Positions 54,948 through 64,000 of a stretch of DNA of 64,000 nucleotides are shown one piece after another. The stretch is from assembly GCF_021869535.1 (NCBI RefSeq), contig NW_026262659.1, positions 11,090,321 to 11,154,320 of the forward strand. Reading direction: 5' to 3'. Positions within the stretch are counted from its first letter, which is position 1, and every line of letters starts with the position of its first letter. Source of the stretch: Mytilus californianus. Its lineage: Eukaryota > Mollusca > Bivalvia > Mytilida > Mytilidae. Made by a program: the position numbers and the translations under genes. The notes under the pieces were generated by a model that was given only the letters and a program-made list of their open reading frames with translations, was not told where the DNA came from and did no database searches.

Positions 54948-55135
54948 CGATGTGGTATGGTTGCCATTGAGACAACTCTCTACAAGAGACCAAATGACAC
55001 AGAAATTAACAACTATAGGTCACTGTGCAGCCTTCAACAATGAGCAAAGCCCATACCGCATAGTCGGCTATAAAAGGCCAATAAATGACAAAAGAAAAAA
55101 AAATCATACGAGAAAACTGACTGCATATAATCAAC
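54948..55135 (+). repeat. Mussel SINE-like repeat (family A), head
   Basis: It reads 'gatgtggtatggttgccattgagacaactctctacaagagaccaaatgacacagaaattaacaactataggtcactgtgc', then 'caacaatgagcaaagcccataccgcatagtcggctataaaaggcc'. It is close to the family consensus, so it is a relatively young copy. Confidence 0.85.
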
Positions 55136-55344
55136 TAGTATAAAAAAGATATGGTTTCTGTCTTTTGGCAATATAATAGTAATTTGATAATAAATACTTA
55201 CTTATTTGCAATGATGTTATGCTTATCCTGAATATGAGAACATTCGTCACTTTTGGCAATTGCTAATTTCTCAGTAGATAATTAGAGGCTCTGAAAAGCC
55301 TGTTTCTCTGTTTGAATGGAAACTATATAACTTTTTTTATCCGT

Positions 55345-55649
55345 CCGTTTTTTGGTTCGTCAGTCTGTCTGTCCATCTGACCGTAGGTCATATTTGATTT
55401 ATAGCCGACCGTCCTTTAGTTCGTGAGTCTGTCCATCAGACCGTAGGTCATAATGGATTTTTAACCTCCGTCCTTTGTTCTTCAGTCTTTCTGTCCATCA
55501 GACCGTAGGTCATATTTGCTTTTTAGCCGTCCGTCCTTTGGTTCGTCAGTCTGTCTGTCCATCAGATCGTAGGTCATATTTGATTTTAGCCGCCCGTCCT
55601 TTGGTTCGTCAGTCTGTCCGTCCATCAGACCGTAGGTTATATTTGATTC
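55345..55649 (+). repeat. Tandem repeat, 60-64-bp unit x 5
   Basis: The unit is 'ccgtcctttggttcgtcagtctgtctgtccatcagaccgtaggtcatatttgattttta'. The 'cgtaggt(c/t)a' marks fall at about 55381, 55441, 55503, 55567 and 55630. The minus-strand open frame over the array (DGQTDEPKDGR repeats) is a by-product. Confidence 0.85.
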
Positions 55650-57004
55650 CGATAGCAAAAAATGTCTGCCTGATTCAAGCCTGGTAAAAACAAGTAATAT
55701 TGACAACCACAATACAGAGGGTTCATGAATTTTGACGTTAGTATACGCTTGACCATTATAGCTAGTTGGAAGTTTTATTTACCAGACGATCTCAACATTG
55801 TTCTAGAATATCACAACTGGTACCAATCAATCTCAACCTGACGTACTTTACAACATATTCAGCTTAATTAAATTATATTCGCAAAGAAATAGAAAAAAAA
55901 AACTTTTATTATATGTTTAATGGGACGAAGAAGCACATTTATAAACTGATATATATGTTACGTATTGATGAACTCATTGTCATTTAAAAAAAAAAAACTC
56001 AGTGAGCTGGCCACACTTACCTGCGGGCGAAAAGTCATGCCAATGTCATTTTAAATCACATTGGTCCGAGTAATAAACGAGACAGGCTCTCGTTTAGTTC
56101 TTTACGGCATGACATTCTCCTATTTAAAAAATATTTACAGATTGACAATAAATTGATGGAAAGTCGACCTACCATGCCTATATTATTGATATTTTGTACC
56201 AGAAAAGCCAAACAGGAAGTGCCAGTAAACTTTTTTCTCGCCCAGTCAGTATTTTTCGCTCGGAATATTTTGATTACTCATATTTCAAGGAATATTTTAT
56301 AAATGAGATTCACATTTTATATTATTTGTAATAGAAAAAAATAGAAAACAAATAATGAAAACGTTACAATGCATGACGTCTGGCAAGATTTTTTTTTTTA
56401 TTGAAATGTAGTTTTTCCATACAGTCTAATTATTTTGTTTAAATTGAAAGAAAAGTGTTTGAAAAATAATCTAACTGGGCTTGTTGTATAGGGAAACAGT
56501 ATTATAACGTTTTCCTACCTTAAGGTTGGCCTTTCATGTACCCAAGGCAAGTGAATCAAGTCAACTTAGGAGCGCTGTGATTGGATGTTAGGGTATAATA
56601 TACATTCTTTTATTTATTAATAAATATCTGCAGTGTGTTATTTTTTACAATATGAATTTTGAAACACATTGTATTATCTTCTGGGAAATTATTCGAAAAG
56701 GCTGTCAAATTTTCATCAATTTGATGTCAAATGACGGTAGCATGGATATCATAAATAAGCTCCGTTTGAAGATGGTCATGCTACCATTTGACTTCAATTT
56801 CTAAAACAGAATGATACAGTACTTATATCACACATAGCTGTCCAGGTTTTTATTATAAAAAGTAGTAAATTTAGAAAATGATAGTAGTGTCGCCTATAGA
56901 AGAATACTACCGTTTTCCCTATATATTTGGCATACTATCGATATGCTGTTATTTCTGTAATAACGTGCATCATGATGTTTTCCGTCAAAAGTAAACATTA
57001 ATTT
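55650..57004. other. Unassigned DNA
   Basis: Near 56710-56800, 'aatttgatgtcaaatgacggtagcatgg' and 'ccatgctaccatttgacttcaatt' (approximate) form a short inverted repeat. The rest is unassigned. Confidence 0.4.
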
Positions 57005-57345
57005 GGCAGTGGAAAAAATTAAAAAGCAACAGTAGTTTATCGATGTTCAAATCTCATAAATCGATTTAGAAGACAATTCAAGGTAACAAACAAGAACTTA
57101 GTGAATCGTGTGATCTCAAAAGGCGAAATACAGGGTTATTCGACAGGATAAGCGTCTCCTGCTATCCATACATCACCCGCCATGCTGAACCACACTCAAA
57201 CTGTCATAATCGAAAATGAGAATCAACAGATCAGACGACTATTCTGGAATCTAAAGAATTCAGACTGCGATAACATGTCGGTATTCAGTTGAGACACATA
57301 CACATCGTACCAGTCAACCAATTCGTGATGATGACAGCAAAAACT
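57005..57345 (-). pseudogene. Penelope-type reverse transcriptase C-terminus and tail, copy 4
   Basis: The minus strand from about 57333 encodes 'HHHELVDWYDVYVSQLNTDM', equivalent to the C-terminal block of copies 1 and 2. It is followed by 'cgcagtctgaattctttagattccagaatagtcgtctgatctg', then 'gataccgc'-less tail blocks 'ggagacgcttatcctgtcgaataac' and 'aaatcgatttatgagatttgaacatcg'. Only the extreme 3' end is present, as expected for 5'-truncated copies. Confidence 0.7.
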
Positions 57346-58253
57346 TATCTTTTGTCGATTTCAAGTGTGCTTCCCTATAAACAAAAGTTTTTGTGTAAGG
57401 AGCACAATTTTGCTAATAAAGTCCGTATAGTGTAAACATGCACGAGCTTAACGTATCAATTGTGATATGTAAACGCCATACAAGGAGACAGAGGGTATGC
57501 TACTGTTGAAAAAGATGAAAACATCACGTTTGTCATATATATATATATAGATTATAGTTTGAAATATGTTAATTTCTTCAGCAGTTTGTCGTCAGTTTGG
57601 GTAATTTTGTTTACCCTACATGCTGTATATTTATAATTTTTGATTTACAGTACGGCTTATCTCTGGATACTATGTAACATATAACGCTTTCGAACGACAA
57701 TTTTTAAAGTTAAGTTATTGTTTTTTACAGATTAAATATTTAATGGTCTGTTTCTGCGGGTTTCTGCGGGTAGAAACACAGTATTTGCTTTAATCAACAA
57801 TAATTATTGCTTTTAAATATTCCGAGAAAAAATTACCACGTTGGCAAATGATTAAATATTTATGAAACTCATTGTCATGGTTTGGTTAAGTAATGTTTGG
57901 TCCATGAATATTTTTACATATTTACATCTTCCCATCCTAAAATTAAACCAACCATAAAAGAAAAAAATGAATATGCCAAAGAGATGCTAAAATATTTAAA
58001 AGAAGTTTGGAATATAACAGTTGTTCTCCATTCCTTTGATGTGGTTGGGCTTTTGGTTTTGAATAGGGAATTAGATGGCTTATGCGAAGATGTATTAGTA
58101 ACTGACGACGTTTAAAGTTTCCAAATACTTGCGTAGTTTTCTTATTTAACGTTATGTAATTACATTCTCGACATTAAGAGGGTGATCGACCAATTTACAC
58201 CAGATTTTTTACAATCTACAAGTTGTCCAATTCTTCTGGAAATCTAATATTGA
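57346..58253. other. Unassigned DNA with a short family C fragment
   Basis: 58020-58075, 'acagttgttctccattcctttgatgtggttgggcttttggttttg', is the reverse complement of the start of family C (21545-21590). The open frame 57897-58115 spans it and is not called a gene. Confidence 0.4.
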
Positions 58254-58830
58254 AGGGGCATTAGCTGTCAAATCGATGTTCATCGATTTGATTCAAATTT
58301 TCATGTTTGATTTATAAGATACGAAAACGTACATCCAAAATACAATACGTCTAAAATAAACAATTAACTATGCATGGACTTGATAATATTATCAGCATTT
58401 CGTATGTATTTTAGATAAGATCCATTCTAATTAACTTCCGAAGACTACCGATGGTCATATAACCCGATAAAAATAAATAGATAGGGAGGACGTGCAATTG
58501 GATTTTTTTCTAGGTCTGTTTGATTTCATACTATAAGGGGAAAAAATTGTCAATCATTTTTTTTTACCTGTATAAGAATGATATTTTGTGGGTCGAATCA
58601 ATCATGCAACCAAACGGTTCACCCTTGTTTCACTCGCAATGTTGACATTCTTTTTCTTTTAGTAGGTGAACACGCCTAGTTCATGCGTAAGTCATCTATA
58701 GCTTAATGGTTGAATTGAAGGTCACATGAATACCGATTCAATGAGGTTAAATTAATGACTTGCAAGTCAATGATTCATCGGTGAAGTTTGTGAGCTTATC
58801 TTGCCATTTTTTGTCAAACTGACTTCTTTT
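58254..58830 (+). mobile_element. TTAA-type DNA transposon, copy 2 (3' end lost)
   Basis: It starts 'aggggcattagctgtcaa' directly after TTGA, a one-base change from TTAA. It follows copy 1 through 'ttataa.atac..aaacgtacatccaaa', 'tcagcatttcgt.tgtatttta', 'cttccgaagact.ccgatggtca.ataacccgat', 'cgtgcaatt.gat', 'aacacgcctagttcatgcgtaa' and 'cacatgaatac.gattcaatgaggt'. It has lost the 3' terminus after about 58830. Confidence 0.8.
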
Positions 58831-59380
58831 TTATTTTGGGGTTAGGTTGCACATTTCCCTCTGTTCATATTTATAAAATCCATAGAAATTCATGGAACTG
58901 TATTTTGTTTTTTGAGGAATTCTTAGCAGTCGTAACTAACTATATTTGTTCTACACGGCCGTTTACTAGCTTGAACAAGTCCATACATTGTCCCATGTCA
59001 ATTGTTTAAACAAACATGTCAATTTTTGATATTATGCTTTAATACGTGCGTTTATTTTCAACAACCACAGTGTAAATATTGAAAGTTGGCATAAAACATT
59101 GTTTAAAACATCTTATTTACTTATTGTTTGTTTATTTGTAGAGAATGAGGCAATCGTTCGGGGGAGTGACCTATCCAATTATGACCATCTGGGTCAAATC
59201 ATGACAAAATTCATGTAATAAACGCTCCGCGATTTGACGACGCTACTATCCGTGTTAATATGATGGGAAATTTCGAAAGTGTCAACAAACTTGATATATC
59301 CGTAGTAGTAATTTCCCAGCAATTTTGAGTACTCCATCTGTAACGTTGGTAACCTATATATATTAACTAAGAGACAAGCC
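58831..59380. other. Unassigned DNA between the TTAA element and the LTR element
   Basis: I see no feature here; the minus-strand frame 59194-59382 has no motif. Confidence 0.4.
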
Positions 59381-59383
59381 ATG

Positions 59384-59546
59384 TGTACTGATTAACATAC
59401 TTTAATATAATGCTAGAGCTAAGTAATCAACACAAATACATATTGCAATACGACGCGCCCTTATCTGCTATGTCTATCAACACAACACGTGCGTGAACTC
59501 TTGAACTATATAAATATTTATGAATGAAGAAAGTTACAATACTACA
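59384..59546 (-). repeat. Probable 3' LTR (~163 bp)
   Basis: It begins TGTAGTATTG immediately after a purine tract and probably ends near 59384 (..AATCAGTACA), giving TG..CA ends. It carries 'tataaatatttatatag'-like TATA sequence and 'attaaag'. The end is a guess, because the 5' LTR is not in the window for comparison. Confidence 0.5.
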
Positions 59547-59560
59547 TCTCTTCCTTTCTC
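59547..59560 (-). promoter_or_regulatory. Polypurine tract of the Ty3/gypsy element
   Basis: The minus-strand GAGAAAGGAAGAGA directly abuts the TGTAGT start of the LTR. This is the position and composition of a plus-strand primer. Confidence 0.7.
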
Positions 59561-59888
59561 AGATTAAAGTTCTACTTTAATTAATTATATTACTGTCTGT
59601 GTAGTCATAAAATCTTTTAACTGTCTGTGTAAACAAATAAAGTGATAAGATGCGTAAAATTATATCAATAGAAAATTAGAACTTTATAGTCTGTGATAAA
59701 TGTAAATTATTCGGTACGCGTACGATAATGTCAATATAATTAGTGGATCATCTGATAAGGCTATCAGTACGAGTACGAGTGTGAATAGTAAATTCCACAA
59801 AATCGATTTGTATCATAAATTCACAAACATATAACCTAACTGATACATCAGAAAGAGCACAGGATTATTATGCCTGTAACACAGCTCT

Positions 59889-60518
59889 TTAACGCACATA
59901 ATCATCGAGATGTTTCGGTGTTTGTTTTTCTCGTGATGATCTTCTCAATGGTGTGTTTGGTATAATGTCATCATCAATGATTTCTTCTATATCCTCATCA
60001 GTCATTATCTTAGATTTCCCAACCTTTTTGAAGTGTGACGAATTTCGAGTGATATCTTTATGTTGTTCGTTCGTTGCCGTAATCATACTACCCTTTTTAT
60101 TCTTGATTGTTAATGGTTGAGGATTGTACGGGGTAGACAGTTTATCTTTCTTTTCCTGTTTAACTAGTACGGTATCTCCTACTGTAAAATCAGGTACTTT
60201 TACTGAATGTTTTTTCTCGAAGTATAATTTCATATTACTTTTGTTCTTGTGGTCTTCTTTTCGAACTTCACTGTCGGCTTGGTCATTTGTTGAAATGTTC
60301 GGCATTTTTGTATTAATTTTCCTTCCAAATAAAAGTTCTGCCGGGGACACGTTAGTTGTTGAGTGTGGTGTTGCTCTATAATTGCGAAGAAATGTGTGTA
60401 TTTCTTGCTTCCAACTACGATGTTCCGTTTGAGCTGCACGAATTGCTTTCCCTATTGTTCTCATGAATCTTTCACTTTCCGCGTTAGCGCGAGGCCACAA
60501 CGGAGTTATTTTGCGGTG
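59889..60518 (-). pseudogene. Integrase C-terminal part of the Ty3/gypsy pol
   Basis: In frame from the end of the SINE-like insertion: 'HRKITPLWPRANAESERFMR', which holds the catalytic Glu (second E of AESER), then 'FLRNYRATPHSTTNVSPAEL', 'LFGRKINTKMP', a GDTVLVKQ segment typical of the post-core domain ('VPDFTVGDTVLVKQEKKDKL'), and an acidic/basic tail ending 'EKQTPKHLDDYVR' with a stop at 59889-59891. No chromodomain is recognised. It is cut off from the first two catalytic Asp residues by the insertion at 60519-60656. Confidence 0.85.
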
Positions 60519-60656
60519 CTTTATAGCTTACTGTTCGGTGTGAGCCAAGGCTCCGTGTTGAAGACCGTAGTGTGACCTATAATGGTTTTCTTTTATAAAT
60601 TTTGACTTGGATGGAGAGTTGTCTCATTGGCACTCATACCACATCTTCTTATATCT
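60519..60656 (-). mobile_element. SINE-like (family A) insertion in the integrase
   Basis: This is 138 bp. Minus-strand sense: 'agatataagaagatgtggtatgagtgccaatgagacaactctccatcc', 'ggtcacactacggtcttcaacacgg' and 'cagtaagctataaag'. Removing it leaves the integrase codons F-N-H-R-K contiguous. No clear target duplication is visible. It is the same subfamily as 21049-21165. Confidence 0.85.
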
Positions 60657-61658
60657 ATTAAAACCCATGTTATCTGCAAAATTTCGGAATTCTTCTGAAT
60701 TAAACGGCGGTCCGTTGTCTGTTTTCAGTTCTTTCGGTATTCCAAAAATTGAGAAAGTTTTGTCTAATAGCGGTATGACGGATTTTGCAGTTAAACTGGT
60801 TAAGGTTTCTATTACAGGATACCTTGAGTATTCATCAATGACTACCATTACGTAATAGCCATTTGGAAACGGTCCACAAAAATCCATGCTGAGATTCTCC
60901 CAAACATTATTCGGTATCTCGGACATTTGTAACGGTTCAAAAACATTTTTCGGGGTTGACGCTAAACATGATATACATGATTTACACGTTTGTTCAACAA
61001 GTTTGTCTATTCCAGGGAAGTATACCTTTTCACGTAACAACTGTTTTGTACGTACTATGCCCTGGTGCCCTTCATGTGCAAGGTCAATTACACGTATCTG
61101 TAAATCTTTCGGAATGACGATTTTATTATCATGAAGTATGATCTCCATATCATTAACGGGAACGACTGTTAATTCGTATCGTAATCTTGAGAATGTATCA
61201 AGCGTAGTACTCTCATGCTTGTCCCACCTGTTTGATTTTAATGCAGTAATAACAGTTTGTAGATCATTATCCTTTTGTGTACTGTCAGCTATCTCATTAA
61301 GGGTCATTGCCTTCGGCACATCGTTGTCAGTTAAGTATCGGACATATTCTTCAGCTAATTGTGAATGTTTACATGAAATAGATGTAGTCGGGGTCGGATG
61401 TCTTGATAAATAATCGGCCGCGTTCACCTTTCCTGGTTTGTACTGTACTTTGAAATTGTATCCCTGTAATCTTAATCTCCATCGTTCAATGCGTGCTGGT
61501 GTTTTTGCCTTTAGACTGTTGAATATAGTTTCAAGCGGTTGGTGATCGGATACCAATGTAAATGACTGTCCGTACAAATAAAGGTGAAAATGTTCAATTG
61601 CCCATACAATTGCCAATGCTTCCTTTTCTGTTTGCGAATAGCGTGTTTCAACGTCTGT
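60657..61658 (-). pseudogene. RNase H and integrase N-terminal/core part of the Ty3/gypsy pol
   Basis: It follows the TAG at 61659-61661 in the same frame: 'TEKEALAIVWAIEHFHLYLY' (RNase H Glu), 'LVSDHQPLETIF' (Asp), 'QYKPGKVNAADYLSRHP'. Then comes the integrase zinc-binding region 'HEGHQGIVRTK' .. 'CKSCISC' and the core with 'NLSMDFCGPFPNGYY' (first catalytic Asp) and 'PKELKTDNGPPFNSEEFRNF' (second Asp). It runs into the SINE-like insertion after 'NMGFN', where a chance continuation ends in a stop at about 60624. The catalytic residues seen are all conserved, but the third one is separated by the insertion. Confidence 0.9.
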
Positions 61659-62570
61659 CTATGATCGGCTTGCATATGCGATTATTTTCCCATTTTGTGT
61701 TAATAATCCAGCTAATCCAACGGGACTTGCATCTACTATCAACATTGTTTCTTTGTTAGGGTCAAAGTACGACATCACACGGTCAGCAACAAGTTCATTC
61801 TTTAGCTTGTCAAATGATTGCTGTTGTTTAAATGACCATTCCCACTTTGAATTCTGCTTTGTTAATCTGCGGAGCGGTTCAGTTATAGTTGAGTAATTTG
61901 GAATGAAACGTCCAACATAATTGGTCATTGCTAAGAAACTACGAATTTCACCTACGTCTTTCGGTATTGTCGTGTTCCTGATAGCGCTTATTTTCCTTGG
62001 ATCGGCTGATATTCCATCTGCACTAAAAATATGACCATAGAATTCCAGTTTGTTCTTGTTGAATTCACATTTTGCCTTATTTAATGTCAAGTTCTTCTCT
62101 TTAAGGCGTGAAAATAATTTTTCCAATCGTTTATCATGATCGTCCTGGTTCCTTCCAAATACGATTATATCATCGGATATATTTCGGACTCCATCTAATC
62201 CTTCAAGTGCATTACTCAGTGTGATGTGGAATAACTCTGCGGCTGAAGACACACCAAAACTGAGTCGTTTATATCTCCGTAATCCTAAGTGTATCGTGAA
62301 GGTTGTGATGTTCCGGGATTCTTCGTTTAACTCCAATTGATGATATCCACTTCGAAGGTCCATTTTCGAGAAAACTTTGGATCCGTTTAAATCCAAGATC
62401 ATGTCACCAAGTGTTGGTGTAATATGACGTGAACGCAAAATAGCCTTGTTCGGTTCCCTCATATCCACGCATAGTCGAATTTCGTTCTTGTTTTTCGGTT
62501 TAGGGGCCACAACTATCGGGGACACCCAAGGTGTTGGTCCATCCACCTTTTCTATTATATCCTGTTTTTT
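61659..62570 (-). pseudogene. Reverse transcriptase of the Ty3/gypsy element
   Basis: Blocks in order: 'DGPTPWVSPIVVAPKPKNKN', 'EIRLCVDMREPNKAI', 'SKMDLRSGYHQLELNEESRN' (first catalytic Asp), 'TFTIHLGLRRYKRLSFGVSS', the catalytic 'RNISDDIIVFG' (the usual Y-x-D-D is I-S-D-D), 'LNKAKCEFNKNKLEFYGHIF', 'SFLAMTNYVGRFIPNYSTI', and the start of RNase H, 'TMLIVDASPVGLAGLLTQNG'. The frame ends in TAG at 61659-61661. The 5' junction has a frame change near 62555: 'QDIIEKVDG' is in this frame, while the preceding protease frame reads through 'AELEKHEK' after its own stop. I recall NISDD as normal in related bivalve elements, so it need not be a defect. Confidence 0.9.
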
Positions 62571-62589
62571 CGTGTTTCTCGAGTTCTGC

Positions 62590-63330
62590 TTATACTTGCT
62601 TGTGAATGTGAAACGGAATACGCCTATGTGGTTGAATTACTGGTTTTACACTTCCATCAATATGAATTTTCACTTTTTCATCTTTTAATTTTCCAATGCC
62701 ATTGAACACATCGCTATATTGATTGCATAATATTTCATGTTTGTCTGCTACTGACGAAATGACTGGCACTATGCTTAAGTCAACAGATGTATCATAGCAC
62801 AATAAATTCCCGTATCTTCCTTTCATCACATACACCGGTGCGGTTGTTATTTTATGGTCAGTCTCTATTGTAGCGTGAAATTTTCCCATTAATTTCAAGT
62901 TTTTATCTGATCCATATGCGAAGACTCTAGTGTCGGCGTGGGAAAGTTTGGGTTTACACTTGATGTTCTCGAATGTGCTTTCATCAATAACATTTATACT
63001 TGATCCTGTGTCAATTAAGATATCCACATTAGAATTATTGATTTTCACGTTTATTTTCGGTTGTCCTTTCTGTACTTTATTCACAGTATTTTCTCTCAAT
63101 CCAAATACGTAACCATCATCAGAACTGCTATCACGATCATCATCATGTTCGTAATTGTCAACTTTATTTACTTTTCTTTTGAAAATCCTAGTTCCATCAC
63201 GTTTGGATCTACATACAGCGGCGAAATGATTCAACTTTTTACATGAGTTACAACTTTTTCCAAATGCTGGACACTTGTTTGCATGCGGAAAGTCACCTCC
63301 ACAGTTTCTGCAAGTACTAGTAGTCCTTTT
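62590..63330 (-). pseudogene. Zinc knuckles and aspartic protease of the Ty3/gypsy element
   Basis: The frame is -1 relative to gag. It has two Cys-His knuckles, 'CRNCGGDFPHANKC' (CX2CX5HX3C, slightly off the usual spacing) and 'CNSCKKLNHFAAVC' (exactly CX2CX4HX4C). A Lys/Asp-rich linker follows, then the protease active-site block 'VDILIDTGSSINVIDE' (DTGS) and 'AYGSDKNLKLMGKFHATIE'. 'SDVFNGIGKLKDEKVKIHID' and 'QPHRRIPFHIHKQV' lead into the reverse transcriptase. The frame stops at TAA 62590-62592. The open overlap with gag is about 35 codons. Confidence 0.85.
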
Positions 63331-63332
63331 CT

Positions 63333-63947
63333 TTACCTTTTGGTCCGTTTGTGTCTGTAGAAATCGTGGCCGTTGCGAAGTCTTCCACCTCCTTTTCTCA
63401 CAGCATTTGCGGATTGTTTGTCTGATTGTTCAATTTCAGTTGCCTGTTTTTCGGAAAGTTCTAACGCTCTAGCTGATGAAATTAATCCTTCAATGGTCGT
63501 ATCTTCCCGAAGAGCCTTTCGTCTTAGTCTAGTTGAATGACAACCTTGGATAATTTGCGATTTCACTTCTTTAGATGTTTCCGTAAATTCACAGTTTACA
63601 GCTAGCTGACGTAATCTCGTGTGAAAACTGTCGATAGTTTCATCAGAGGTTTATTTGGCTTGCCTAAATTTGTAGATTTCGTATTCCGTATTCTTTTTCG
63701 GAGCAAAGTAAGCAGTTAACTTCTGTTTAGCGGCATCAAAGTCTTCTCCTGTATTGTCAAGGGTATCAAAGACTTCGTTTACATCTTCTCCAGCGTAATG
63801 CAACAAGAGTGCTCTTTGTCGTTTGCTGTCCTTTATGTTCAAACCGATGAATAAATTTTCTAGTCTACTGATCCATTTACGCCACCTTATTTCAGCATTG
63901 TTCTCATGTACCGGAAAACTCGGAAAAATTGGTAAAGATGCAGCCAT
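63333..63947 (-). pseudogene. Gag of the Ty3/gypsy element, one premature stop
   Basis: The ATG is at 63945-63947. The capsid-like region has 'RWRKWISRLENLFIGLNI', 'SKRQRALLLHYAGEDVNEVF' and 'KLTAYFAPKKNTEYEIYKFR'. An in-frame TAA at 63648-63650 (probably a C-to-T change of a CAA codon) interrupts it. The same frame then continues 'DETIDSFHTRLRQLAVNCEF', 'VKSQIIQGCHSTRLRRKALR' and 'ISSARALELSEKQATEIEQS' to a stop at 63333-63335. This block order is typical of Gag from bivalve and other invertebrate Ty3/gypsy elements. No host gag-derived gene is implied. Confidence 0.85.
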
Positions 63948-64000
63948 GGTTTAATTATCAGTGTCACTATTTAATAAATCCATAAAAATACGTTTTTAAC

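Larger units (their letters stand above)
59384..64000 (-). mobile_element. Ty3/gypsy LTR retrotransposon, degenerate, 5' LTR outside the window
   Basis: Minus-strand order from 63947 downward: gag, zinc knuckles, protease, reverse transcriptase, RNase H, integrase, polypurine tract, probable 3' LTR. Domain order PR-RT-RH-IN defines Ty3/gypsy. Lesions: a gag TAA (63648-63650), a frame change between gag and the zinc knuckles, a TAA plus frame change at the PR/RT join, a TAG at 61659-61661, and a SINE-like insertion at 60519-60656. The coding frames are otherwise well kept, so the element is fairly young. The bases 63948-64000 are leader; no primer-binding site can be identified there. Confidence 0.9.

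Noticed and set aside
55482-55712. Minus-strand DGQTDEPKDGR-repeat protein
   Set aside because: It is the antisense of a 60-64 bp tandem repeat whose unit length varies; not all units keep the frame.
60230-60575. Several frames overlapping the integrase on both strands
   Set aside because: Shadows of the Ty3/gypsy pol reading frame.

Overview
This is eukaryotic, AT-rich, gene-poor DNA. It is very probably from a marine mussel (Mytilus or a close bivalve relative). The evidence is many copies of dispersed repeats I know from mussel sequence (the 'gatgtggtat..ccaatgagacaactctc' SINE-like family, 'cctgacttgggacaggc', 'gaggcgaaagatacc..', 'cacctggcc..aagatctacaaataagtcaa'), intron-containing coding segments, and invertebrate-type retroelements. 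There are no bacterial operons, rRNA genes or CRISPR arrays. I recognised no tRNA genes, but could not run a scan.

Host gene content is small. The best-supported host gene is a membrane-anchored C-type lectin on the minus strand, assembled here from four exons: A 36018-36207, B 29771-29868, C 27052-27165, D 19954-20276. All three junctions agree in phase and have GT/AG borders. A-C make one C-type lectin domain. D gives a Ser/Thr-rich stalk, a CSCNC cysteine cluster, one transmembrane helix and the stop. A 5' exon with the signal peptide is expected above 36207 but was not found. A second, weaker candidate is a terminal exon at about 51841-52173 (minus), with a hydrophobic segment followed by a helical tail.

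The rest is mostly repeats and decayed mobile elements. 1.4-3.2 kb: bivalve repeat with internal tandem units. 4.1 and 17.9 kb: long foldback elements. 4.5-5.4, 22.0-24.1, 32.2-32.7 and 57.0-57.3 kb: remnants of Penelope-type reverse transcriptases; the second is interrupted by a 5'-truncated LINE with a 9-bp target-site duplication. 7.0-9.5 kb: heavily frameshifted copy of a mollusc/cnidarian hypothetical protein family. 12.0-15.5 kb: 3.5-kb segment with about 120-bp terminal inverted repeats. 29.9-31.7 kb: about 540-bp tandem array inside the lectin intron. 49.6 kb: 54-bp minisatellite. 52.8 and 58.3 kb: two copies of a TTAA-flanked terminal-inverted-repeat element.

The right end, 59.4-64.0 kb (minus), is a Ty3/gypsy LTR retrotransposon lacking its 5' LTR, which would lie outside the window. 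It has gag, zinc knuckles, protease, reverse transcriptase, RNase H, integrase, a polypurine tract and a probable 3' LTR. It is inactivated by stops, frameshifts and a 138-bp SINE-like insertion between the second Asp and the Glu of the integrase catalytic triad.
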